Source: Thermoleophilia bacterium
GTDB lineage: Bacteria > Actinomycetota > Thermoleophilia > Gaiellales > F1-60-MAGs149
Assembly (NCBI GenBank): GCA_016462095.1
Contig: JAEMTW010000077.1
Span: 224-7,986, forward strand
Length of the DNA stretch: 7,763 nucleotides
Direction of reading: 5' to 3'
Both the position numbers and the translations under genes were made by a program. Below, piece by piece: positions 1-6,061 of this stretch (within the stretch, counting starts at the first letter, position 1; every line of letters begins with the position of its first letter). A model generated the notes under the pieces. That model saw only the letters and a list, made by a program, of their open reading frames with translations. It had not been told where the DNA came from and did not search any database.

Positions 1-107
1 ACGGTTTTCTTGACGAGTCGTAGACCCAGCACGCCGCCATAGAACTCGGCGTTACGAGGACCGTCAGCGGTGATTGCGGTGACGTGATGAATGCCGTGCA
101 GCTGCAC
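1..107 (-). CDS. VOC-family (glyoxalase fold) dioxygenase-like protein, N-terminal fragment
   Basis: Only the first 35 codons are in the window; the gene runs off the left edge. Translation from the GTG at 107-105 begins MQLHGIHHVTAI and continues with RNAEFYGGVLGLRLVKKT. The pattern GIHHVTAI-x(n)-RN-x(2)-FY-x(2)-VLGLRLVKKT is the typical opening of the vicinal oxygen chelate superfamily, in particular the proteins annotated as ring-cleaving dioxygenases (MhqO/MhqA-like). In that group a His in the HH pair helps bind the active-site metal. It would be a cytosolic metalloenzyme, but the substrate cannot be told from this fragment. The start lies 4 nt after the stop of the small membrane protein gene, so it is probably the last visible gene of the same transcript. 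A GGGAG about 13 nt upstream is a distant Shine-Dalgarno candidate. The family call is firm; the specific activity is not. Confidence 0.85.
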   Translation of the reverse strand, partial: MQLHGIHHVTAITADGPRNAEFYGGVLGLRLVKKT

Positions 108-111
108 AGGC

Positions 112-342
112 CTACTCGTCGCTCCCGGGAGGAACCAAGCGACTGTTGTACAGGCGCGCTCCAACTGCTCCCGCACCACTAATCAATGCGAGGTAGGCGG
201 CGTCCTGGTAACTCGCGGGCCACCCGACGAACGCATGAGCCAACGCCATTGCGCCCAGACCAAAGAAGTAGCCGAGCCCAAAGGTGCCGAGATAGTCAAA
301 AATTCGCTTCATATTGGCAGTGTGAGCGACCTCGTCGGACAC
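112..342 (-). CDS. small two-helix membrane protein of unknown function
   Basis: This is a 76-residue protein that I do not recognise. Two hydrophobic stretches, about residues 17-40 (rich in Gly, Phe, Ala) and 47-64, separated by a short loop containing WPASYQD, suggest a membrane hairpin. K12 and R13 before the first helix, and R63 and R68 around and after the second, would place both ends in the cytoplasm by the positive-inside rule. The GTG start at 342 follows the argD stop by 10 nt. An internal ATG at 312-310 (Met11, at the start of MKRIFDYLG) is an equally good start and would give 66 residues; neither has a convincing Shine-Dalgarno site. Tight packing between argD and the VOC gene supports it being real. 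No link to arginine metabolism can be shown. Confidence 0.65.
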   Translation of the reverse strand: MSDEVAHTANMKRIFDYLGTFGLGYFFGLGAMALAHAFVGWPASYQDAAYLALISGAGAVGARLYNSRLVPPGSDE

Positions 343-352
343 CGCAACCGCG

Positions 353-1525
353 CTAGCCCCGTGCGGCGAGGACCGCTCGGAACGCTTCGATCGCGAGCTC
401 GGCTTGTTCCATCGTGATCACCAGTGGTGGGCACAGTCGAATCGCCGTGTCGGAGACGGCGTTGACGATCACGCCACGCTCGCGGAGCGCCGTGGCCGCA
501 CCCGCCGCGTCACCGTCGACGAGCTCGACCGCGAGTAGGAGCCCTGCTCCACGAACCCCTGCAACACCGTCGATGCCGGCGAGCGCGACGGACAGGTGTT
601 CGCCGACGCGCGCTGCGTTGCCGATTAGGTCGTCGCGCTCGACCACCTCAATCGTCGCCAATGCCGCTGCTGCGATCGGCGGCGAACCGCCGAACGTGGT
701 GCCGTGATCGCCTGGTCGGAAGCCTGTCGCCAACCGCCTCGAAAGTAGCGCGCCAATTGGCATCCCGGAGGCCAACCCTTTGGCGAGCACTACCGCATCG
801 GGGCGCACAGTGGTCCGCTGAAACGCAAACCAGGCACCACAGCGCCCAATGCCAGTCTGTACCTCGTCGAACAGCAGCAATGCGTCGTGTTGATCACACA
901 GCGTTCGCGCCTCGATCAGAAAGGCTTCGTCGATGACGTGGACACCACCTTCGCCTTGAATCGGCTCGATCAGCACGCCGGCCGTCTGGGGACCTACCGC
1001 CGCGCGTAGTGCTGCGATGTCGTTACGGGGAACGTGACGAAAGCCCGCTGGCAGCGGCTCAAACGGAATCTTCTTTGGCTGAGCCCACGTCGCTTGCAGC
1101 GCGCCGAGCGTGCGGCCATGAAAGGCACCCTCGAGGCAGACCAACTCGTGTTTAGCGGCTCCCCCAGTCTCGTTTCCATGCCGACGGGCCAGCTTGATCG
1201 CAGCCTCATTCGCCTCGGCACCCGAGTTGCAGAAAAAGGCCTGCTCAAGGCCCGACAGACTATTGAGTCGTTCCGCCAAAGCGATTGCTGGCTCGGTCCA
1301 GTACAGGTTCGAGACGTGGTCGAGCACTGCCGACTGGGCAGCAAGCGCAGCGATTGGGGCTGGATGACCATGCCCGAGCGTCACCACCGCAATGCCTGCC
1401 ACGAGGTCGAGATAGCGCGTGCCAGCATCGTCCCAAAGCCAACATCCGTCACCGCGTACGATCGTCAACGGTCTCGGTGGATAGTTCGTCATCATCGCTT
1501 CGGTGCCACGATCCGCGATACTCAT
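353..1525 (-). CDS. argD: acetylornithine aminotransferase (ArgD)
   Basis: This is a PLP-dependent class III aminotransferase of 390 residues, the usual ArgD length. It converts N-acetylglutamate semialdehyde plus glutamate to N-acetylornithine plus 2-oxoglutarate in the cytosol. Visible landmarks are CNSGAEANEAA at residues 99-109 (phosphate-binding loop), FHGRT at 135-139 (Arg for the substrate carboxylate), IEPIQGEGG near 186-194, FDEVQTGIGR at 219-228 (the Asp that contacts the pyridine nitrogen), and LAKGLASGMPIGA with the PLP lysine K249. HGTTFGG at 274-280 is the usual HGSTFGG element. The ATG overlaps the argB stop by 4 nt (ATGA) and is preceded by a strong GGAGG about 7 nt upstream. 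Met11 or Met12 are alternative starts, but the overlap and ribosome site favour the first. Family members can also act as succinyldiaminopimelate or aminoadipate-semialdehyde aminotransferases; the argJ context points to arginine. Confidence 0.96.
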   Translation of the reverse strand: MSIADRGTEAMMTNYPPRPLTIVRGDGCWLWDDAGTRYLDLVAGIAVVTLGHGHPAPIAALAAQSAVLDHVSNLYWTEPAIALAERLNSLSGLEQAFFCNSGAEANEAAIKLARRHGNETGGAAKHELVCLEGAFHGRTLGALQATWAQPKKIPFEPLPAGFRHVPRNDIAALRAAVGPQTAGVLIEPIQGEGGVHVIDEAFLIEARTLCDQHDALLLFDEVQTGIGRCGAWFAFQRTTVRPDAVVLAKGLASGMPIGALLSRRLATGFRPGDHGTTFGGSPPIAAAALATIEVVERDDLIGNAARVGEHLSVALAGIDGVAGVRGAGLLLAVELVDGDAAGAATALRERGVIVNAVSDTAIRLCPPLVITMEQAELAIEAFRAVLAARG

Positions 1526-2199
1526 GCCCTCACCTCCGTGCCGGCACCGATCCGCACGCAGCGAACGCCGCCGGCGAGCGCAGCGGCGCAGGCTTCCAGT
1601 TTCGGCAACATGCCGCCCGTCGCAGTCGGGAGCGCGCTGGCCGAGATTTGCGGAAGCACCACACCTGCATCGTCCAGCACGCCCGGCACGTCCGAGAGAA
1701 ACGCCAACTCGTCGGCCTCGATTGCAATGGCAACTGCCGCCGCTACGTCATCGGCATTGACATTGAGCAGTCGGGGAGTGTCGAGGTCACGACCGATCGG
1801 AGCAATCAGTGGAATCCGGTCTGCACCCCACGCCGCCCGAATCGCGTCGGCAGCGATTGTTGCTGGCTCACCAACGAGACCGAGCTCGACGCGTCGCGTG
1901 CACTGGAGGAGTTCGCCTTGTCGAAACGCCTGAGCCTCACGCCCAACCGCCCGTAACGCAGCAACGAGTTCGTCAGAGACATCCGCAAGCGCAACGAGTG
2001 CACAGGCGAGGGTCGGCAAATCCGTGAAGCGCCGGCCATCAACAAAGCGCGCAGGAATACCGCGCTGCGCCATCAGCGCGGTGATCTGCGCACCACCACC
2101 GTGGACCAGGACGAGCGGTCGTCCGTCGGCGGCGGCCAGGGCGTCAGGCAAGAGCGCAAGCGCATTCCCGCCGAGCTTGGCAACGAGTGCGCCGCTCAC
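1522..2199 (-). CDS. argB: acetylglutamate kinase (ArgB), short form
   Basis: This amino-acid-kinase-fold protein phosphorylates N-acetylglutamate, the second step of arginine synthesis. Its 225 residues are short for the family (about 258 in E. coli, longer in many others). Recognisable parts are AKLGGNA at 7-13 with K8, HGGG at 33-36, VDGRRFTD at 53-60 (usual VDGLRVTD), NVNADD at 146-151 with D150, LSDVPGVL at 168-175, and GGMLPKLEA at 195-203 with K200. K8, D150 and K200 match the catalytic Lys, Asp and Lys of the E. coli enzyme. The usual GLSGxDG segment is not recognisable; QAFRQGELL occupies about that place. No N-terminal extension precedes the first strand. It starts with GTG, overlapping the argJ stop by 4 nt (GTGA), with GGAG 8 nt upstream. 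LysZ-type kinases are a remote alternative, made unlikely by adjacent argC and argJ. Confidence 0.93.
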   Translation of the reverse strand: MSGALVAKLGGNALALLPDALAAADGRPLVLVHGGGAQITALMAQRGIPARFVDGRRFTDLPTLACALVALADVSDELVAALRAVGREAQAFRQGELLQCTRRVELGLVGEPATIAADAIRAAWGADRIPLIAPIGRDLDTPRLLNVNADDVAAAVAIAIEADELAFLSDVPGVLDDAGVVLPQISASALPTATGGMLPKLEACAAALAGGVRCVRIGAGTEVRA

Positions 2200-3383
2200 G
2201 TCGTGTACTCCGCGTTCAGTTCGACGTACAGTTTGGAGAGGTCGGAGGCCCAGATGCTCGCCACGCCTTCCCCCACCCCAAGCTCAATCGCGATCTCCAC
2301 GGTGTCGCGGGCAGCAGCCTCGTTGACGGCAGCCATGTCTACAGTCTCGACCGCCATGCCGTCGCGGCAAAGAGCATGCCCACCAAGGGTGATGCCGATT
2401 CGCTCTGCCTCTACCGAACAGCCGGTCACTCCGAGGGCCGCAACGATGCGACCCCAGTTCGGGTCGCCGCCATTGAGGGCACAACGCACGAGCTGGGCTT
2501 CAGCCACGGCGTAGGCAATGGTGCGGGCCTCGCTGTCGTCTTTCGCGCCCGTCACGGTCCAATGCGCAATGCGATGCGCCCCTTCGCCGTCGCGGACGAT
2601 CTGCAGCGCGAGGTCTTCACAGACAGCCTCAATCGCCGAGCCGACGAGGATCACATCTTCGGCCGTCAGGACGCCAGCGCACGCGCCACTCGCGAGCAAC
2701 GCAACCGTGTCCGACGTCGAGGTGCAGCCATCGACCGTGATGCAGTTGAAGGTGCGGTCGACTGCTGCACGTAGCGCCTGCTCCGTCTGCTGAGAATCGA
2801 GCGGCGCATCGGTCGTCACGACAGCAATCATCGTGCCGAGATCCGGGCGGATCATGCCAGCACCCTTCGCTATACCACCCACGCGAATGATTCCGATCGA
2901 GGTTGCGATTTCGCGTTCGGCCTGCTTTGGCGCGGCGTCCGTGGTCGTAATCGCCACGGCGGCGTCTGCACCACCACCATCGTGCAGACCGGCCAACGCT
3001 CGTTCGATTCCCTGTTCGACGATCTCCATCGGTAGCGGCACACCAATCACGCCCGTCGAGGCCACGAGCACCTGCTCGGCCTCGCAGCTGAGCCCGGCCG
3101 CAACGAGCACGGTCATGCGTTCAGCATCGCGTCGTCCGGGCTCGCCGGTTGCCGCGTTGGCATTGCCACTCGAGATCACAATCGCACGGGTCGTCCCACA
3201 GGAAATGTGAGCGCGCGAGACAACGACGGGCGGTGCTGCCGTCGCACTGCGCGTAAACACGGCTGCAGCAGGAATGTTCTCGGTCGCGGCAATGATTGCG
3301 ACGTCGGGTCTTCCGGAGGCCTTGATCCCGGCTGTCACACCTGCGGCGACGAAACCCCGCGGAAACGTGACCCCTACGGCCAC
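2196..3383 (-). CDS. argJ: glutamate N-acetyltransferase / ornithine acetyltransferase (ArgJ)
   Basis: ArgJ moves the acetyl group from N-acetylornithine to glutamate, releasing ornithine and recycling acetyl groups; some members also use acetyl-CoA. The family cleaves itself into two chains at a conserved Thr. Visible signatures are PRGFVAAGVTAGIKASG at 8-24, SSGNANAATG at 71-80, STGVIGVPLPM at 109-119, KGAGMIRPDLGTM at 173-185 with the nucleophile T184, VDGCTSTSDT at 217-226, GGDPNWGRI at 305-313 and the C-terminal YTT. The residue before the cleavage Thr is Gly, where Ala (MATM) is usual. The GTG at 3383 gives MAVGVTFPRGF, which fits the family N-terminus and a 395-residue length. The frame stays open upstream to 3536, but that stretch lies over argC and resembles nothing in ArgJ. 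The start overlaps the end of argC by 10 nt, suggesting coupled translation. No argA is needed for a cyclic pathway. Confidence 0.97.
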   Translation of the reverse strand: MAVGVTFPRGFVAAGVTAGIKASGRPDVAIIAATENIPAAAVFTRSATAAPPVVVSRAHISCGTTRAIVISSGNANAATGEPGRRDAERMTVLVAAGLSCEAEQVLVASTGVIGVPLPMEIVEQGIERALAGLHDGGGADAAVAITTTDAAPKQAEREIATSIGIIRVGGIAKGAGMIRPDLGTMIAVVTTDAPLDSQQTEQALRAAVDRTFNCITVDGCTSTSDTVALLASGACAGVLTAEDVILVGSAIEAVCEDLALQIVRDGEGAHRIAHWTVTGAKDDSEARTIAYAVAEAQLVRCALNGGDPNWGRIVAALGVTGCSVEAERIGITLGGHALCRDGMAVETVDMAAVNEAAARDTVEIAIELGVGEGVASIWASDLSKLYVELNAEYTT

Positions 3384-4309
3384 AGGCCCCGCACCGTTAG
3401 CCCCGCGCGCTCGTCGATACCCAGCATGATGTTGGCGTTTTGAATCGCCTGGCCAGCCGCACCCTTGACCAAGTTGTCCAGCGCCGACTCGACCAACACG
3501 GAGCCCGTGCGCTCGTCCACCCACGCGTTGATCCAACAGACGTTCGTGCCCGCCAGTCGTTGAGGTGCCGGCAGACCGCCGAGCTGCACGAAGGGCTCGC
3601 CGTCATAGCGAGCGCGATAGAGATCATCAACATCGGCCTGATCGAGCGACTGCAGGAGGCGCACGTGGGCCGTCACGAGCAAGCCGCGGCTCGTGGGCAG
3701 CAGGTGCGGTACAAACGTCGCCGCCAGTGTTGATCCCGCGACAGTCGAGAGCTCCTGCTCAATCTCGGCAAGATGGCGGTGGCCCGTCACCGAGTACGGC
3801 GTAATGCCGTTGTAGAGCTCGGGCAAATGAGTTTTCTCCGAGGGCGAGCGCCCTGCGCCTGTCACGCCGGACTTGCCGTCGAGATGCACCGGGCCATCAA
3901 TCAGCCCAGCCGCAGCCAACGGTGCGAGACCGAGAATTGCCGCGGTCGCGTAGCAGCCTGGATTGGCAACCGCCCGCGCGACACGAATGCTTTCGCGGTG
4001 TAACTCGGGCACGCGAAAGTCCGACCCGAGATCAACGACCTGGGTGTCTAGCTCGAGCAGTTCGGTGCCAATCTTCTGGGACTCCCCGTGGGGAAGCGCG
4101 AGGAAGACAACGTCACACGCGGACGCCACCTTCGCGTCAATCGCATCGAAACCCTCAGACCGCGCTTGGAGCATCGCCGGACGCAGCATTGGGTGATCCG
4201 ACAACAGTCGCACCAGTTCTGCACCGGCATAGCCGGACGCGCCAATCACGCCCGCTGCAAGCGGACGGGTGTCAGGTGCTGCCGGAGTGGGTGCGCTTGC
4301 GTAGGTCAT
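3374..4309 (-). CDS. argC: N-acetyl-gamma-glutamyl-phosphate reductase (ArgC), short form
   Basis: ArgC reduces N-acetylglutamyl phosphate with NADPH to the semialdehyde. The Rossmann loop GASGYAGAELVRLL is at 23-36, FLALPHGES at 69-77, NPGCYATAA with the catalytic Cys119 at 116-124, SGVTGAGR at 147-154, GHRHLAEIEQEL at 176-187 (catalytic His region), and the C-terminal VKGAAGQAIQNAN element at 281-293. GHRHxxEIEQEL marks the common type 1 family. At 311 residues it is short for that type (about 345), and it carries some 16 extra N-terminal residues, so the internal losses are larger. About 20 residues are missing after HP (39-40), and about 25 are missing between SDFR (96-99) and PELHRESI (101-108), where WYG...H...YGLPEL is normally found. 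It starts 30 nt after mreB with no clear Shine-Dalgarno site. Confidence 0.95.
   Translation of the reverse strand: MTYASAPTPAAPDTRPLAAGVIGASGYAGAELVRLLSDHPMLRPAMLQARSEGFDAIDAKVASACDVVFLALPHGESQKIGTELLELDTQVVDLGSDFRVPELHRESIRVARAVANPGCYATAAILGLAPLAAAGLIDGPVHLDGKSGVTGAGRSPSEKTHLPELYNGITPYSVTGHRHLAEIEQELSTVAGSTLAATFVPHLLPTSRGLLVTAHVRLLQSLDQADVDDLYRARYDGEPFVQLGGLPAPQRLAGTNVCWINAWVDERTGSVLVESALDNLVKGAAGQAIQNANIMLGIDERAGLTVRGLWP
3990..4019. repeat. 8-bp inverted repeat inside argC
   Basis: CTTTCGCG at 3990-3997 and CGCGAAAG at 4012-4019 are perfect reverse complements separated by 14 nt. The pair lies within argC, over codons for the SDFRV-PELHRES junction (about residues 97-107), the place where the protein lacks a segment present in typical type 1 ArgC. 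In mRNA it could form an 8-bp stem. It may be chance in GC-rich coding DNA, or the scar of a palindrome-associated deletion. Confidence 0.5.
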
Positions 4310-4339
4310 GCTCAGCCGAAGTCTCGCAGGGGCTGGCCG

Positions 4340-5377
4340 CTAGCGCCGCCGGGCACGACGCCCGCGGATATTCATGTGCATGCGTTGCAGCACCTCGAAC
4401 TCGTCGAGCGATCGGCCTGAGCCGACGGCAACACACGTCAATGGCGATTCGGCGATCTGGACCGGCATCTGCGTCTCGGCGCGAATTCGCTCGTCAATTC
4501 GAGTCAGCAAAGCGCCGCCACCGGCCAGCACGATGCCCTTATCCATGATGTCGGCGGCCAGTTCTGGCGGCGTCTGATCCAGCGTCGATTTGATCGCACC
4601 GATGATCTCGAGCAACGGTTCCTCGAGTGCGCCCCGTACTTCGTCGGCCGTCAGAATTACCGTCTTCGGGAGTCCCGTCACGAGGTCGCGTCCCCGCACT
4701 TCGCACTGCGTGTCATCGTCGGGGCGCGGATACGCGCTACCGATCTCAATCTTGACCTGCTCAGCCGTCTGCGTACCGACGAGCAACTTGTGGGTGCGCT
4801 GAACGTGCTTGACGATCGCCTCGTCGAGCTCGTCGCCACCGACACGAATCGATTGGGCCACAACGATGCCGCCGAGCGAGATGACAGCAACCTCGGTCGT
4901 GCCACCACCAATGTCGACGATCATGTTGCCCGATGGTTCCGAGACCGGGAGCCCGGCGCCGATTGCGGCGGCCATTGGCTCTTCGATCAGGTAGGCAACG
5001 CGGGCGCCAGCAGAGAGAGCGGCCTCTTCAACCGCACGCTTCTCGACGCCCGTCACACCAGAAGGAACGCAGACGACGACGCGCGGATGGGCCCAGCGGT
5101 TCTGATGGACCTTGTGGATGAAATGGCGAAGCATCTCCTCCGTCACTTCAAAGTCGGCGATCACGCCGTCCTTAAGTGGGCGGATGGCCACAATCGATGC
5201 AGGAGTACGACCAAGCATGCGCTTGGCCTCAATGCCGACGGCCAGGACAGTACGCGTCATCTGATCGAGCGCTACCACGGATGGTTCGGACAGTACGATG
5301 CCACGCCCGCGCACGTAGACGAGCGTGTTTGCCGTTCCGAGATCGACCGCCATGTCTCGGCTGCCGAAGCCAAACAT
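4340..5377 (-). CDS. mreB: rod-shape determining actin homologue MreB
   Basis: MreB is a bacterial actin that polymerises on ATP beneath the membrane and directs elongation-phase peptidoglycan synthesis. The 345-residue product has DLGTANTLVYV at 12-22 (phosphate 1), IEEPMAAAIGAGLP at 131-144, VDIGGGTTEVAVISLGG at 154-170 (phosphate 2), RVGGDELDEAI at 178-188, and VLAGGGALL at 283-291 (adenosine motif). The ATG at 5377 gives MFGFGSRDMAVDLG, a hydrophobic membrane-binding N-terminus of the kind seen in MreB, and has AGGA 5 nt upstream. The frame stays open to 5434 but lacks family resemblance there. The last ten residues hold six Arg (NIRGRRARRR), an unusually basic tail. It lies 62 nt after maf and 30 nt before argC. 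The usual partners mreC and mreD do not follow. Confidence 0.97.
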   Translation of the reverse strand: MFGFGSRDMAVDLGTANTLVYVRGRGIVLSEPSVVALDQMTRTVLAVGIEAKRMLGRTPASIVAIRPLKDGVIADFEVTEEMLRHFIHKVHQNRWAHPRVVVCVPSGVTGVEKRAVEEAALSAGARVAYLIEEPMAAAIGAGLPVSEPSGNMIVDIGGGTTEVAVISLGGIVVAQSIRVGGDELDEAIVKHVQRTHKLLVGTQTAEQVKIEIGSAYPRPDDDTQCEVRGRDLVTGLPKTVILTADEVRGALEEPLLEIIGAIKSTLDQTPPELAADIMDKGIVLAGGGALLTRIDERIRAETQMPVQIAESPLTCVAVGSGRSLDEFEVLQRMHMNIRGRRARRR

Positions 5378-5439
5378 CCAGTTCCTGATACCGATGAGAG
5401 CCCCCTTGCGGCGTGTGATGCCGCTTCTGCACACCGATT

Positions 5440-6030
5440 CTACGTTGTTTTGGGATTCCCTCCCACGACCGGGAGGCTGAGGCCTTCGGTTGTGAGTAAT
5501 TCTGCGAGCAGAATAACGGGCAGTCCAACGACGTTGGTGGTGTCGCCCTCAACGGTGGCGACCAGGTCGGCGCCTAACTCTTGAATGGCGTAGCCCCCTG
5601 CCCGCCCCTGCCACTCACCCTCGGCAACGTAGGCGGCGATCTCGTCGTCACTCAAGTGACGGAGTCGCACGATCGTCACTGCAGAGGCCACCTGCTGCTG
5701 CTCGCCAAGCAGCGCGACTCCAGAAATGACACGATGCTCGCGACCGGACAGCGCCGACAGCATGGCGTGGGCCTGATCGGCGGTAGCCGGCTGCCCGAGC
5801 ACGTCGCCATCATCGATCACCACTTCGGTGTCCACGCCGAGCACGGGCCTGGCGGGCGTGATTGCTGCGACTGAGAGTGCCTTGCCGAGCGCTCGCTCCA
5901 TCACGACCTGCTCCGGGGAACCCAGGATCGGCACCTCGTGATAGGTCGGCGTGACGACCTCGAAGTCGACAGCGAGCGCTGTCAGAATCGCGTGTCGTTG
6001 CGGTGAGGTCGAGGCGAGAATCAGGCGCAT
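5440..6030 (-). CDS. maf: Maf-family nucleoside triphosphate pyrophosphatase
   Basis: Maf proteins hydrolyse non-canonical or selected NTPs to NMP and pyrophosphate and have been linked to septum and division control. The 196-residue product has the family layout: LILASTSPQRHAIL at 3-16, ALGKALSV at 47-54, VLGVDTEVV at 63-71 with the catalytic-type D67, ATADQAHAMLSALSGREHRV at 82-101, GRAGGYAIQ at 142-150 with Q150, and NVVGLPV at 166-172. Two normally conserved basic residues are replaced: SPRR is SPQR (Q11), and the Lys of the GKP motif is Gln (Q80). The ATG at 6030 gives the expected MRLILAST start; the open frame upstream to 6135 lies over the preceding gene and is not family-like. It starts 31 nt after the SDR gene with no strong Shine-Dalgarno site. 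Whether it is a dTTP/UTP or 7-methyl-GTP type cannot be decided from the sequence alone. Confidence 0.93.
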   Translation of the reverse strand: MRLILASTSPQRHAILTALAVDFEVVTPTYHEVPILGSPEQVVMERALGKALSVAAITPARPVLGVDTEVVIDDGDVLGQPATADQAHAMLSALSGREHRVISGVALLGEQQQVASAVTIVRLRHLSDDEIAAYVAEGEWQGRAGGYAIQELGADLVATVEGDTTNVVGLPVILLAELLTTEGLSLPVVGGNPKTT

Positions 6031-6061
6031 TGCGCCGCAGTATCGCCGATCAGGGCGCGGA

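Noticed and set aside
1034..1933. Long plus-strand open frame (299 codons) opposite argD and argB, with another at 1285-1956
   Set aside because: These lie wholly antisense to well-supported genes, and their Arg/Ser/Pro-rich composition is typical of shadow frames in GC-rich DNA. No domain is recognisable.
3384..3536. Upstream extension of the argJ frame to an ATG at 3536
   Set aside because: The extra 51 residues lie over the argC coding region and do not resemble ArgJ, whereas the GTG at 3383 gives the expected N-terminus.
3922..4548. Plus-strand open frame of 208 codons opposite argC and mreB
   Set aside because: It is low-complexity, rich in Arg and Ser, antisense to two real genes, and has no promoter.
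5408..5424. Small hairpin GCGGC-N7-GCCGC in the maf-mreB gap, considered as a terminator
   Set aside because: It is only a 5-bp stem and no T run follows on either strand, so it is not an intrinsic terminator.
5378..5434. Upstream extension of the mreB frame to 5434
   Set aside because: The ATG at 5377 has a good AGGA site and gives the canonical MreB N-terminus; the extension adds non-family residues.
4790..5584. Plus-strand open frame of 264 codons opposite mreB and the end of maf
   Set aside because: It is antisense to mreB, whose motifs are unmistakable, and it has no family resemblance or convincing start.
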